From a virus, in the IMG/VR virus record IMGVR_UViG_3300007734_000734, positions 1 through 60,726 of that record: a DNA stretch of 60,726 bases. One strand, 5' to 3'. The position numbers and the translations under genes are program-made. This document shows, piece by piece, positions 49,735 through 57,776 of this stretch; the stretch's first letter is position 1; each line of letters starts with the position of its first letter. The notes beneath the pieces were generated by a model that worked only from the letters and a program-made list of their open reading frames with translations, was not told where the DNA came from and did not search any database.

Positions 49735-50149
49735 TATCTTCTTTTGAAAATCCTGCGGAATCAATTTCAGGTCCGTTATCCACAATCATTTCATCTACAA
49801 TTTCACCATTAATAAATCTAGAAACAGAACAAAATTCAATCTCTATGTCATCCTTAATGGTTTTTTTTAATTCGTTGTATTGTTCTTCATTTTCAAGAGA
49901 ACCACATTGAGTTGCAATACCAGAATATGCTTTTATTCTATAAGCACCAAATGGATTTTTAAGTTCTATAATTTTCCAATCCGAGTCAGTTAGCTCGTTT
50001 AAGTTTTTATCCCTATTAATGATAGTTGCTGAGTAATGGTATCCACAATTACCACAATTTATGTATTCTTCACCTGTTTTGTAGTACAGGTCATTAGATG
50101 CTTCTTTCTTGCAATTCGGACATTCTATGTAATCTATTATACTTCCCAT
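49730..50149 (-). CDS. Zinc-ribbon protein, 139 aa
   Basis: Two CxxC pairs near the start (CPNCKKEAS and CGNCGYH, about residues 10-40) form a zinc ribbon. The C-terminal half is mixed alpha/beta (LKNPFGAYRIKAYSG). It ends with the GPEIDSAGFSKEDR tail shared with 47392-47613. The family MGSIIDYIECP... is frequent in Bacteroidetes phages. Promoter copy at 50185-50217. Confidence 0.82.
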   Translation of the reverse strand: MGSIIDYIECPNCKKEASNDLYYKTGEEYINCGNCGYHYSATIINRDKNLNELTDSDWKIIELKNPFGAYRIKAYSGIATQCGSLENEEQYNELKKTIKDDIEIEFCSVSRFINGEIVDEMIVDNGPEIDSAGFSKEDR

Positions 50150-50184
50150 AACTTTTATTTTTTTAGTTTATTTTTCTTATGAAG

Positions 50185-50217
50185 TAAATATATGTTGAAG
50201 AACTTTGTAAGCCTAAC
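50185..50217 (-). promoter_or_regulatory. Early promoter copy
   Basis: 33-bp element; drives 49730-50149. Confidence 0.7.
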
Positions 50218-50261
50218 AGTAGGGTAAGTCAGTAACATTTTTATAGGCCTATATGCTCATT

Positions 50262-50906
50262 TTAATTGAGGCAGTATTTCCATTTATATCCATATGCCGT
50301 TTTACTATCCCCGACACAACAAGCATATATTAGAGTAGTTTTCTTATTTAAGTATTTTGACGCATCCATAACTGAATTCCATGTTGTAATATATTTATCA
50401 TTTAAATCTGTCTGGATAATTGATTTACCTATACCTTTTTTATATGAGGTCTTTCCTTTCTTTTTTACACTTAATTTTTCTCCAAATCCATTAGGTTTAG
50501 GTTTAGAATTAGATAATCCTATTTTTTGTCTATGTTCTATAGATTGAGGTCCTTTAGGAGGCATAAAACATTTATGTTTACATAATGCTTGTATGTGTTC
50601 TTTGGTGTGTGGTTTTCTCATTTTTTCTTTAAAAATTTCATCTCTAAACTCCGGTCCACCTCCACCTTTTTTATTTTTATTCATTATTTCAAATCCCCAT
50701 TGTCTAAATTGTTCTATCCAATATGATTCTATTGGTTCCCAATCTTTTCTATTTAGACTATCTACTTTATCTATATAGTCATAAGTAATTTGAAGACCAT
50801 AAGTTTTTCTATGGTTTGATTTTCTACAACCTGTTGTTTTACCTATATATACCTTATTGGAATCATTATAACAATTGGTTACTAAATAAACATATGTTGT
50901 TTCCAT
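50262..50906 (-). CDS. GIY-YIG homing endonuclease with NUMOD1, 214 aa
   Basis: YVYLVT (5-10) and VYIGKT (19-24) form the GIY-YIG catalytic pair, with R28 and a later Glu likely in the active site. A Lys/Gly-rich linker leads to a NUMOD1-like repeat (IIQTDLNDKYITTWNSVMDA). It has its own late-type motif (50907-50920) and lies between two early cassettes, typical of a freestanding homing gene. Confidence 0.88.
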   Translation of the reverse strand: METTYVYLVTNCYNDSNKVYIGKTTGCRKSNHRKTYGLQITYDYIDKVDSLNRKDWEPIESYWIEQFRQWGFEIMNKNKKGGGGPEFRDEIFKEKMRKPHTKEHIQALCKHKCFMPPKGPQSIEHRQKIGLSNSKPKPNGFGEKLSVKKKGKTSYKKGIGKSIIQTDLNDKYITTWNSVMDASKYLNKKTTLIYACCVGDSKTAYGYKWKYCLN

Positions 50907-50920
50907 TTATTATAAATATC
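50907..50920 (-). promoter_or_regulatory. Late-type motif
   Basis: Coding strand GATATTTATAATAA directly before the second GIY-YIG gene (50906), an isolated late-type site in the early field. Confidence 0.5.
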
Positions 50921-50943
50921 CAATAAGGTATGCAAGGTGGACA

Positions 50944-51747
50944 TTAATTGCTACAGTATTGTGTTGCTAATTCCCATAATCCTATGTTCACTTTTATATC
51001 CTGTTGGAAATTTTTAATTTTTCTTGCTTTTCTTGTTTTAGTTGAAAAGCCATAGTTAAAATCACCATCAATTACTTTTTCTTGGATACGATTGAATACA
51101 TTCCATAAACTATTTCCTTCATCTTCTACTCGAGTCGCTTTAGTAAACTCAGTATAATCTATTGTGATACGGTTCATTTCTACTTCTCCAAAACGAACTG
51201 TGAGTGCTTTTTTAGCAAAATCCATGATTTGACTTTCTACTAATTCTACACCTTTCATCTTATTCATTGACTCAATAGTGAGTGGTAGTTTCCCTACTAT
51301 TTCATTAATAACATTTTGTAATTGTTTAAAATCATAACCCATATGACGAATCCGTAATTTAGCAAAATCCTGAGTAGAGATGATTAAGCCGTTTTCACAT
51401 ATCATTCTAAAAATAGAACATTGAAATGTAAACGCATTCTTACCATCACTACTATTTGTAAGAAGTATAGAAGGAAATGCATCATCACCATCTGCTCCTT
51501 TTATTACAATATTATTATTTCGAAATATGACTAAATGTTTTTGAAACCCAGCATTTTTACGTGCTTTAATTTCTTTAGCTTCTACTACACCAAATCCTAA
51601 CAAAGCCATGTCTTCAATGACTTTAAAAGTGGGAATGTGTGAGTATTTTTCAGAAGTGCTTTCTGCACCCTTACTTGCGAATATACTATTCGCTTTGATT
51701 TTCATTTCTTCCTTTGTTAGGAAGATGTGACTGTTTAAATCCATCAT
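50944..51747 (-). CDS. DUF932 protein, 267 aa
   Basis: Pattern of the DUF932 family: YSHIPTFKVIEDMALLGF near the start, RKNAGFQKHLVIFRN, then QCSIFRMICENGLI in the middle. The family is widespread in phages and plasmids. Its role is not established, although anti-restriction or replication links have been proposed. Early promoter at 51785-51817 serves the upstream gene cluster; this gene follows a T-rich leader. Confidence 0.85.
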   Translation of the reverse strand: MMDLNSHIFLTKEEMKIKANSIFASKGAESTSEKYSHIPTFKVIEDMALLGFGVVEAKEIKARKNAGFQKHLVIFRNNNIVIKGADGDDAFPSILLTNSSDGKNAFTFQCSIFRMICENGLIISTQDFAKLRIRHMGYDFKQLQNVINEIVGKLPLTIESMNKMKGVELVESQIMDFAKKALTVRFGEVEMNRITIDYTEFTKATRVEDEGNSLWNVFNRIQEKVIDGDFNYGFSTKTRKARKIKNFQQDIKVNIGLWELATQYCSN

Positions 51748-51784
51748 AACTTTTATTTTTTTTTAGTTTATTTTTCTTATGTCT

Positions 51785-51817
51785 TAAATATACGTTGGAA
51801 GATTTTGTAAGCCTAAT
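51785..51817 (-). promoter_or_regulatory. Early promoter copy
   Basis: 33-bp element, box CGTATATTTA; upstream of the DUF932 gene. Confidence 0.7.
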
Positions 51818-52100
51818 TTTTACTTTTCATAGTTAATAATCCTGTTACAGTGAAACTAACACCTACTGTTAACATAATTACTCTTGACGTTTGTTTGTAA
51901 AATGGTGGAATAACATAACTTACAGTGTTGTTAGACGTTCGTTTATTGGTGCCAAACATATATCCACCTTCTAAAATAGCAGATGTAGTAAAAGATAAAC
52001 CTCCTATTGCTAACACAAATCCTTGATTGTTACTTTCATATTTTTTCTGAGCATAACTTATGTTTGTGATTAACATAAGTATTATAATTATTTTTTTCAT
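51813..52100 (-). CDS. Exported membrane protein, 95 aa
   Basis: A signal peptide (KKIIIILMLITNISYAQ) with likely cleavage after SYA is followed by two hydrophobic segments (FVLAIGGLSFTTSAIL and VIMLTVGVSFTVTGLL). Likely in the inner membrane or periplasm. It overlaps the upstream gene by 4 bases. Confidence 0.75.
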   Translation of the reverse strand: MKKIIIILMLITNISYAQKKYESNNQGFVLAIGGLSFTTSAILEGGYMFGTNKRTSNNTVSYVIPPFYKQTSRVIMLTVGVSFTVTGLLTMKSKN

Positions 52101-52291
52101 TTTGTGTCTATGGGTTTTATGTTTATTTGTGTTGGTAAAGGTAAACCGTATATTTCAATTAGTTTTTTATGTAAATCATCACCTTTATAACATTCTACCC
52201 ACTGACCTGTTTTTACTCCCTCATGCATTAAAGGTATTGTAATTAATTTCTTTTTAAAAAATTTTTGAATTATTTTACTTAATAGTTTCAT
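52097..52291 (-). CDS. Hypothetical basic protein, 64 aa
   Basis: A basic helical N-terminus (SKIIQKFFKKKLITIPL) and a Gly/Asp middle (EGVKTGQWVECYKGDD). It could associate with the membrane by its amphipathic start. 4-base overlap with the downstream gene shows coupling. Confidence 0.7.
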   Translation of the reverse strand: MKLLSKIIQKFFKKKLITIPLMHEGVKTGQWVECYKGDDLHKKLIEIYGLPLPTQINIKPIDTK

Positions 52292-52311
52292 AATAATAAT
52301 TTAAATAAAAA

Positions 52312-52336
52312 AGGTGGTTCTACAATAGAACCACCT
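52312..52336 (-). terminator. Hairpin terminator of the XRE regulator
   Basis: 11-bp stem AGGTGGTTCTA/TAGAACCACCT with a 3-base loop, followed on the minus strand by TTTTTT. Confidence 0.82.
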
Positions 52337-52352
52337 GTGTTTGATTTGTTGA

Positions 52353-52580
52353 TTACGCGAAATTTTTTACTCTCCTACGTGAAATGTAATACATAGCATT
52401 TGCTAATTCTGTTGGAACTGTACGGCGTCCTGCTTTCACATTTGATATGTGTGACTCACTGTATCCTGTTTCATTTGATAATCTCACTCCATCACCACGG
52501 TGTGAACGACATTTGTAGAAAGAAAGAATTGCTGTTCTGTTCATTCTTTTTTTAAGCGATTTTTGTTTTTTCTTTTTCAT
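52353..52580 (-). CDS. XRE-type helix-turn-helix regulator, 75 aa
   Basis: A helix-turn-helix is visible as VRLSNETGYSESHISNVKAG followed by RRTVPTELANAMYYI. The second helix carries the S-x-x-x-I-S-N-x-x-x-G pattern of Cro/XRE-type DNA-binding domains. Very basic N-terminus. Likely a transcription regulator of phage or host genes. It has a strong terminator at 52312-52336. Confidence 0.85.
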   Translation of the reverse strand: MKKKKQKSLKKRMNRTAILSFYKCRSHRGDGVRLSNETGYSESHISNVKAGRRTVPTELANAMYYISRRRVKNFA

Positions 52581-52653
52581 TTTGTTTTTTTTTATGTTTA
52601 TAACTTATTTTTATTATAATATTAATATAAGTATAAATTTTTAAAAAAACAAG

Positions 52654-52887
52654 CTAAAGAGCAGGACCTTTAACTCTAATTGAAATTTTTGGATTTATTT
52701 TGCTTTTATAAATAAACCAATAGCAATCATTGATGTGGGGATAAAATAAATGTGAGTCTAATAACTTAGACGCTTCTATTACTTCATTTGAGTCATTTGA
52801 ATACAACGTTGATTTATGTTTAACATTTAAACTTAAATCATTTAATTGTTTTTCTAAAAAATAAATATTTTTTAAAGTTTCATTCAT
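52654..52887 (-). CDS. Hypothetical protein, 77 aa
   Basis: Helical start (NETLKNIYFLEKQLNDLSL) and an aromatic C-terminus. The stop is directly before a non-coding gap, and the gene is one base from the fibre gene, so the two are co-expressed. Function unknown. Confidence 0.7.
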   Translation of the reverse strand: MNETLKNIYFLEKQLNDLSLNVKHKSTLYSNDSNEVIEASKLLDSHLFYPHINDCYWFIYKSKINPKISIRVKGPAL

Positions 52888-52888
52888 A

Positions 52889-53389
52889 TTAAGTAAATTC
52901 TGTTCTTTTCCATCCTAAACCAGATACAAACATGTACAAGTAAAAATGTCCTCCTCCTGTTTCAATTGGCACCATTTCTCCATTAGATCCAGAATATGTT
53001 GGAACGGTCTTTTGAATTGGAATAACAATTGAAGATGAATGAGTTACTTTGAATGCATCTGCTCTTGATCCTTCTGTTCCATTGCCTACTATAAAAAGTG
53101 AAGTAGTGTCTCCTTGTGTATTGTATTTTCCTGACACGTGTTGATAGGAGCCTGATGCTATTGTGAAGTAACCTTCTGCGTGTGAGAAGTCTCCTATTGC
53201 TATTGTACTGTCACCTTCTGCGTGTGACCAATCCCCTGATGCTACTGTGTTTTTACCTTGTGATAAAGGACCGGTTATAGTAATGCTGTTGTCTGTTGTT
53301 CCGTCTAACGCCTCAATTATGTTTAAGATGTCTTGGGCTTCAATATTATTTCCATTAACTACATTTGTTTTTTCAATAGGAATTGACAT
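52889..53389 (-). CDS. SHAEG-repeat fibre-like protein, 166 aa
   Basis: Three repeats of the YadA/trimeric-autotransporter head type lie at about residues 63-95 (GDWSHAEGDST, GDFSHAEGYFT, GSYQHVSGKYN). An N-terminal helix and a C-terminal strand domain flank them. Such repeats fold as left-handed trimeric beta-rolls in tail fibres and adhesins. A short fibre or decoration protein is likely. Late-type motif at 53394-53407. Confidence 0.8.
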   Translation of the reverse strand: MSIPIEKTNVVNGNNIEAQDILNIIEALDGTTDNSITITGPLSQGKNTVASGDWSHAEGDSTIAIGDFSHAEGYFTIASGSYQHVSGKYNTQGDTTSLFIVGNGTEGSRADAFKVTHSSSIVIPIQKTVPTYSGSNGEMVPIETGGGHFYLYMFVSGLGWKRTEFT

Positions 53390-53393
53390 ATTT

Positions 53394-53407
53394 TTATTAT
53401 AAATATG
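53394..53407 (-). promoter_or_regulatory. Late-type motif of the fibre gene
   Basis: Coding strand CATATTTATAATAA just upstream of the SHAEG fibre gene (53389). Confidence 0.5.
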
Positions 53408-53414
53408 CTAACAA

Positions 53415-53603
53415 CTAAGAATAATTAGGAATTATTATGTATTTAGTGTTTTTAGGTCTATTAAAAGATAATTCTAATGAGTTTAAAATAATTTCAGCAT
53501 ATTCTTTATTTTTTGTTGTGGCTAAAAATCCATGATCAATAGTCTTTTTTGTTATAGAATCTATTTCTATAAACCATATTCCATATTTTACTTCATTGTC
53601 CAT
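53415..53603 (-). CDS. Hypothetical protein, 62 aa
   Basis: Strand-rich protein (DNEVKYGIWFIEIDSITKK) with a Lys/Tyr-rich end. It lies between the fibre gene and the ClpP-like gene. No motif is recognised. Confidence 0.7.
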   Translation of the reverse strand: MDNEVKYGIWFIEIDSITKKTIDHGFLATTKNKEYAEIILNSLELSFNRPKNTKYIIIPNYS

Positions 53604-53608
53604 TTTTT

Positions 53609-54322
53609 TTATTTAAAAACTTCATCTGCAAATCCAAGCGATATTGTTTCTTCAGCGTTTAGTATTGTGTCAAAATTCAACATTTCTTTTAATATTAGTC
53701 TAATTTCTTCTTTTTTCTTAACTAATATTTTACTAAAAACATATGTTTTAGAAATTGATGGTGGATAAGTAAATGTGTTTTGTTTAGTCATAATGTCACT
53801 TAATGTTTTGGCTAAGTAACCTAATCCCATTTTTTCTTCTTTTTCTAACATAACATCTAAATAAATGTTTTCCATATCATAGTTTAGTCTCTTACATTCT
53901 TCCGCCCACTTCTCAACTATCTTGGCGTGACCATATCTCCCCTCATAACCATAGTGAATCATAAATCTGGAGTTAGGCATCATTATTCTAACATCTGCTG
54001 CTTGTAAAATAATACTTCCCATAGACATAGCATATCCATATGTTTTAATGGTACAATGACACTTAGACGTTTTAATTGCGTCATAAATAGCCATTCCATG
54101 ATACCAATCACCACCGGGATTGTTCATTATTATAAAAATAGCATCTGCACTTTTAGACTCTAACATGTGTATTCCTTTTACAAAATACTCAGCCATATAA
54201 GAATCAACTCCTGATTCTAATTCTAAGCCTGAGTTAATTGAACCCATGTATATAGTTCTACTTTCAACGTCTACATTATAGTCAAACCATCTGTCTAGTG
54301 TTTCTTTATTTATTCGTGCCAT
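53609..54322 (-). CDS. ClpP-like serine protease, 237 aa
   Basis: The ClpP-fold signature is present: a glycine-rich NNPGGDWYHGMAIYDAI, the nucleophile region YGYAMSMGSIILQAADVR with Ser100, and MIHYG with His123. The catalytic Asp is not certain. Phage ClpP-like enzymes often act as head-maturation proteases or scaffold degraders, but no capsid genes are nearby here. It could also act with host proteins. 3 bases from the downstream gene. Confidence 0.88.
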   Translation of the reverse strand: MARINKETLDRWFDYNVDVESRTIYMGSINSGLELESGVDSYMAEYFVKGIHMLESKSADAIFIIMNNPGGDWYHGMAIYDAIKTSKCHCTIKTYGYAMSMGSIILQAADVRIMMPNSRFMIHYGYEGRYGHAKIVEKWAEECKRLNYDMENIYLDVMLEKEEKMGLGYLAKTLSDIMTKQNTFTYPPSISKTYVFSKILVKKKEEIRLILKEMLNFDTILNAEETISLGFADEVFK

Positions 54323-54324
54323 AT

Positions 54325-54567
54325 TTAATTTTGTTTTTTAATTAAATCATTTAACGCCGAGAATATATTGTCTCCAACACCATACAATCCAAAGTATTGT
54401 TTTTCAATGTATCCTTTAACATCGTACATTGCTTCTTCATTTAGTTGTGTGTTAATCACTACCCTTGCATCTGATTCTGTTTGGAAGGCAACATACTTTC
54501 CACCATATCTCATTTGTATTACTGTTAAAGGATAAATCTCCTCATATGTTTTTACTGTTTTATTCAT
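54325..54567 (-). CDS. Hypothetical protein, 80 aa
   Basis: Begins MNKTVKTYEEIYPLTVIQMR, with a strand-helix pattern and a C-terminal helix (GDNIFSALNDLIKKQN). Directly downstream of the MNKE-type tandem set. Function unknown. Confidence 0.7.
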   Translation of the reverse strand: MNKTVKTYEEIYPLTVIQMRYGGKYVAFQTESDARVVINTQLNEEAMYDVKGYIEKQYFGLYGVGDNIFSALNDLIKKQN

Positions 54568-54573
54568 AACTTT

Positions 54574-54750
54574 CTATTGTTTTATTGTTATTAACCATTC
54601 AAGTAATTTTTCTTTTTCTAATTCTTTTCGTTTAAGACATTCTTCAAAATTTCTATGTGAAGATGCTTCATTCCATCCATAACCCATAGCACTTGCTATA
54701 AGAAACATTACGTCACTTTTTGATACTGTTATTAGTTCTTCTTTATTCAT
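54574..54750 (-). CDS. Small MNKE-type tandem gene, 58 aa
   Basis: Start 54750, stop 54576-54574. Begins MNKEELITVSKSDVMFLIAS and ends in a helical EKEKLLEWLITIKQ. It starts with the same MNKE and ends with the same 3' DNA (CTATTGTTTTATTGTT type) as the paralogues upstream, and overlaps the next gene by 8 bases. Part of a tandem gene family. Confidence 0.68.
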   Translation of the reverse strand: MNKEELITVSKSDVMFLIASAMGYGWNEASSHRNFEECLKRKELEKEKLLEWLITIKQ

Positions 54751-55117
54751 AACTTTCTATTGTTTTATTGTTGTATGTTAGTGTGATTAGTTTGGTTGGA
54801 ATGTTATACTTATCATAAGTTTCTTTAAAGTGTGCTAATTTAATAACATCGGCCCACTCCATACGATTTAATTTATCTCTAGAAATATCTCTTCTTTCAT
54901 TCAAACTCAACTCTCGTTCCTCGATATTCAACCCCCATGTTTCAGAGAACTTAACATCAGTTTTACATTTGTTGATGAACTCTTGTTTTGATAGAAGTTC
55001 TCCATTATCATTGATATAGTCATCTGGTGGTAGAATAATGTCACCGTCTTCGTCTGTATAGGATTTTACAAAGTTCTTATAAGCCTCATCAATTATCTGT
55101 CGTTGTTCTTTATTCAT
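54743..55117 (-). CDS. Tandem paralogue A, 124 aa
   Basis: Shares EFINKCKTDVKFSETWGLNI and the ending PTKLITLTYNNKTIESYE with two neighbours (55110-55634 and 55627-55884). The N-terminus MNKEQRQIIDEAYKNFVKS is helical. Overlaps the downstream gene by 8 bases, reading TTATGAATAA across the junction. Tandem duplication is evident. Function unknown. Confidence 0.75.
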   Translation of the reverse strand: MNKEQRQIIDEAYKNFVKSYTDEDGDIILPPDDYINDNGELLSKQEFINKCKTDVKFSETWGLNIEERELSLNERRDISRDKLNRMEWADVIKLAHFKETYDKYNIPTKLITLTYNNKTIESYE

Positions 55118-55634
55118 AACTTTCTATTGTTTTATTGTTGTATGTTAGTGTGATTAGTTTGGTTGGAGTGTTTAATTTTTGACCGCCCCATTCGGTTCCA
55201 TCATAAGAAACGGTTTCAAATGCATTAGTATTTAGAAAAACGCCCCATCCAAATTCCGTTACGTAAAAAACTTCATCATCCTTAATCTGTTCAGTTCTCC
55301 ATATGCTTTCATTACTTTCCTTACTTTTACCGTAGTAAATTAATTGTCTTTTATCTGTTAATGAAAATTCCATTTCTCCACCGTGACCAATCAATTTAAT
55401 TTTCTTAGGTAATCTTTCTTCCGAACTCAACTCTCGTTCTTCAATCTTCAATCCCCACTTTTCAGAGAACTCAGGGTCGGTTTTACATTTGTTGATGAAT
55501 TCACCTCTAGTTAATATCCCTTCCCCATTTAATATTGGTTTACCACTAACAGACGGAACCGCATTATCATAAAACCATTTAGTATATTCCTGACCAACCG
55601 CTTCAATAATCTGATTGTATTTTTCTTTATTCAT
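55110..55634 (-). CDS. Tandem paralogue B, 174 aa
   Basis: Longest member of the set. It has the same MNKEKYNQIIEAVGQEYTKW start and TYNNKTIESYE end, with an inserted region (EMEFSLTDKRQLIYYGKSKE to FLNTNAFETVSYDGTEWGG) in the middle. Overlaps paralogue A by 8 bases. Function unknown. Confidence 0.75.
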   Translation of the reverse strand: MNKEKYNQIIEAVGQEYTKWFYDNAVPSVSGKPILNGEGILTRGEFINKCKTDPEFSEKWGLKIEERELSSEERLPKKIKLIGHGGEMEFSLTDKRQLIYYGKSKESNESIWRTEQIKDDEVFYVTEFGWGVFLNTNAFETVSYDGTEWGGQKLNTPTKLITLTYNNKTIESYE

Positions 55635-55884
55635 AACTTTCTATTGTTTTATTGTTGTATGTTAGTGTGATTAGTTTGGTTGGAATGTTATACTTATCTA
55701 ATTCTTTAGTTGCTACCATTATAACATACTCATTTAATTTTCTCTCAGAAGCCCATATCTCTCTTTCTTCAACAACCAACTCTCGTTCCTCGATATTCAA
55801 CCCCCATGTTTCAGAGAACTTAACATCAGTTTTAATACAATGAATGAATGAGTCTTTTGTTAAAGACACTACTTGAGTAGACAT
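55627..55884 (-). CDS. Tandem paralogue C, 85 aa (N-terminally truncated)
   Basis: Has KTDVKFSETWGLNIEERELV and the shared ending, but the normal N-terminus is missing. Its first part lies in another frame at 55869-55940, so a frameshift has split the gene. Translation may restart at ATG 55884. Function unknown. Confidence 0.65.
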   Translation of the reverse strand: MSTQVVSLTKDSFIHCIKTDVKFSETWGLNIEERELVVEEREIWASERKLNEYVIMVATKELDKYNIPTKLITLTYNNKTIESYE

Positions 55885-55940
55885 TCCAGCAATGATAGAA
55901 TACTTTCATACACTTTATCAATAATTTGTTCTTTATTCAT
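55869..55940 (-). pseudogene. Frameshifted 5' part of tandem paralogue C, 23 codons
   Basis: ATG 55940 opens MNKEQIIDKVYESILSLLE and stops at TAG 55871-55869. The paralogues have the same MNKE-type start joined directly to the rest of the protein. Here the continuation is in a different frame from 55884, so a small indel near 55885-55900 has broken the gene. Confidence 0.6.
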
Positions 55941-55957
55941 ATTTTATTTTTTACTAA

Positions 55958-56440
55958 TTAATAAATTCTTACCATCCAAAGTCGAATACTAGGTGTAGAA
56001 GAATTCAACATATCAGAAAATAATGCGTTGTTGATAGTCCAGTTATTAATGAATGTTCCTTGAACTTCTCCACTCCAGTCACCTCCAATTGTAGTGAAGG
56101 AGTGTAATGATATGTGGTTGCCTAAGTCAATCTGATTGGGCACATAAATAATGCTCATACTGTAGTTGTGTGGTGTAGAATTGTTGATAGTATATTGTGT
56201 GTTGTTTATAAAATCTAAAGTGTCGTTAGGATAAATTGATGTAAGATTTTGAATGTACTTAGTTACAATCCATTTACTGCCTATTAAACTTGTTACATTT
56301 ACAGTAGGACCACCTATTACACTATTATGATTAATGCTAGATGTGTTGTGAATAGTAGTCTGTGGACTAACATAGTTTACAGGTTCTTTTTTACAAGAAG
56401 TAAACAATGTTAAAAGTAAGATTGTAATAAATTTTTTCAT
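55958..56440 (-). CDS. Lipoprotein, 160 aa
   Basis: Signal peptide MKKFITILLLTLFTSC with lipobox F-T-S-C16, then a Ser/Thr/Asn/Ile-rich beta-type mature part (SLIGSKWIVTKYIQNLTSI) similar to lipocalin-like or META-type strand proteins. It would be exported and anchored by lipid. Host surface modification is possible. Confidence 0.78.
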   Translation of the reverse strand: MKKFITILLLTLFTSCKKEPVNYVSPQTTIHNTSSINHNSVIGGPTVNVTSLIGSKWIVTKYIQNLTSIYPNDTLDFINNTQYTINNSTPHNYSMSIIYVPNQIDLGNHISLHSFTTIGGDWSGEVQGTFINNWTINNALFSDMLNSSTPSIRLWMVRIY

Positions 56441-56452
56441 GTTAATTTTTAA

Positions 56453-56701
56453 TTAATCCTCTAATTGTAAACCACTACTACTTAACATTTCTCTAATTAT
56501 CTCTCTGTATTTTTCTGCAATGTCTTGTTCAAATCCAGGTGCTTGTGATTCCATATGGATTACACTAACTCCATACTTAGTTGTTTGTCTTAGTTTTTGA
56601 TCTAATTCCCACATAACTGTTTTCCATCTTTGGCCATCTAATGCTGTTCTAGCATCATTTGCTTCTTCTTGAGAGTCAAACTCTAGTATTATCTTTCCCA
56701 T
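56453..56701 (-). CDS. Conserved phage protein, 82 aa
   Basis: MGKIILEFDSQEEANDARTA and the WELDQKLRQTTKYGVS segment belong to a small family frequent in phages. Mixed helix-strand, acidic. Its ATG overlaps the end of the next gene by one base. Function unknown. Confidence 0.75.
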   Translation of the reverse strand: MGKIILEFDSQEEANDARTALDGQRWKTVMWELDQKLRQTTKYGVSVIHMESQAPGFEQDIAEKYREIIREMLSSSGLQLED

Positions 56702-57012
56702 TATATAAAGTATTTTTCTTTAACTAGAAATTCATATAAACCTTTTACATCTTTACATATCTCTTTACCATCCTTATCATTTGCATTTAAGTCTTTTCTT
56801 GGTTTACCTGAGATACCATCTTTTTCATAGAGATACCAACCTAACCATTCGTTACCATCTTCAGTTAATACTTCCTTCCAAAGTACTCCCACAGCTCTTT
56901 GTATGTCGTCCATAACATCTAATAGATCAATTTTACATTTATGAATTTCATCCATTTTATTATTGTGACTTATCTGATAGTCAATAATTGCTTTAAATTT
57001 TTCGTATTTCAT
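56701..57012 (-). CDS. Hypothetical protein, 103 aa
   Basis: Helical with an aromatic stretch (VLWKEVLTEDGNEWLGWYLY) and an acidic tail. The C-terminal hydrophobic segment (LYEFLVKEKYFI) may be buried. Similar proteins are frequent in Bacteroidetes phages. Overlaps the next gene by 4 bases. Confidence 0.72.
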   Translation of the reverse strand: MKYEKFKAIIDYQISHNNKMDEIHKCKIDLLDVMDDIQRAVGVLWKEVLTEDGNEWLGWYLYEKDGISGKPRKDLNANDKDGKEICKDVKGLYEFLVKEKYFI

Positions 57013-57557
57013 AACTTTTCTATTTCTTTTTTTACTTCAAACCAATAATCATAACGTATCATTAAGTCTTGGTAGTATAGTATAGTTTTAATTTTATCTA
57101 CCATAACTAATGCACATTGTTTAGCTTCATTATAATCTAATGACTTAACTTTAATTTGATAATTAACAATTAACTCAGATGCCTTTTCTCTTGGTGATGT
57201 ATTATATTCTTCAGTGTGTTCATATGCTCCATCAGGTCCAATTTGAAAGTCATCTGAAACGTATGGTTTATTTTCTTCAGGTAATGGCCCGCAGTCGCAA
57301 TAGGATGTGTGACCACAGTAACATTTAGTAAGTATCTTAGCACATTTATGCATTGTTGTGCCATCTTCAACTGGGATGATTGCTTCTGTAATTTCAAACT
57401 CTACTTCTAGTCCTTCATTAGAGTCATATAACTTTAGTCCATCTATATGGCCATTGTCTATTAATGGATACTGATTGATTAGTTTAGCATGTGTTCCTTC
57501 TTTAACTACTTGCTTTACTACCCACCCACGATTTGTTTTATTTAATATTCCTTTCAT
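57009..57557 (-). CDS. MKGIL-family protein, paralogue 1, 182 aa
   Basis: Begins MKGILNKTNRGWVVKQVVKE, then LPLIDNGH-type strands and a Cys-rich insert (CYCGHTSYCDCG). The second half is nearly identical to 58929-59480 (KPYVSDDFQIGPDGAYEHTE...VKSLDYNEAKQCALVMVD). The family is common in Bacteroidetes phages. Role unknown. Confidence 0.8.
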   Translation of the reverse strand: MKGILNKTNRGWVVKQVVKEGTHAKLINQYPLIDNGHIDGLKLYDSNEGLEVEFEITEAIIPVEDGTTMHKCAKILTKCYCGHTSYCDCGPLPEENKPYVSDDFQIGPDGAYEHTEEYNTSPREKASELIVNYQIKVKSLDYNEAKQCALVMVDKIKTILYYQDLMIRYDYWFEVKKEIEKL

Positions 57558-57560
57558 TGT

Positions 57561-57776
57561 TTATTTCTTTGTATTTGTATTAATTATAATAGGTAATTTA
57601 CCTTCAGGTGACATTTCTATCAATTGTTTGTATTTCTCATCTCCAACAACACCATCAACACTCCATTCTGTTTTTATTCCGTTTTCGTATATTGGAATTG
57701 AGTATGTTTCAATTTTATTTAAAATTAATTCCTCTAATGCTTCTATTGCATATTTATTAAACTCTTGTAGTATCAT
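57561..57776 (-). CDS. Hypothetical protein, 71 aa
   Basis: Helix followed by strands, ending PEGKLPIIINTNTKK. It overlaps the phosphoesterase start by 4 bases (57773-57776), so it is translated with it. Function unknown. Confidence 0.72.
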   Translation of the reverse strand: MILQEFNKYAIEALEELILNKIETYSIPIYENGIKTEWSVDGVVGDEKYKQLIEMSPEGKLPIIINTNTKK

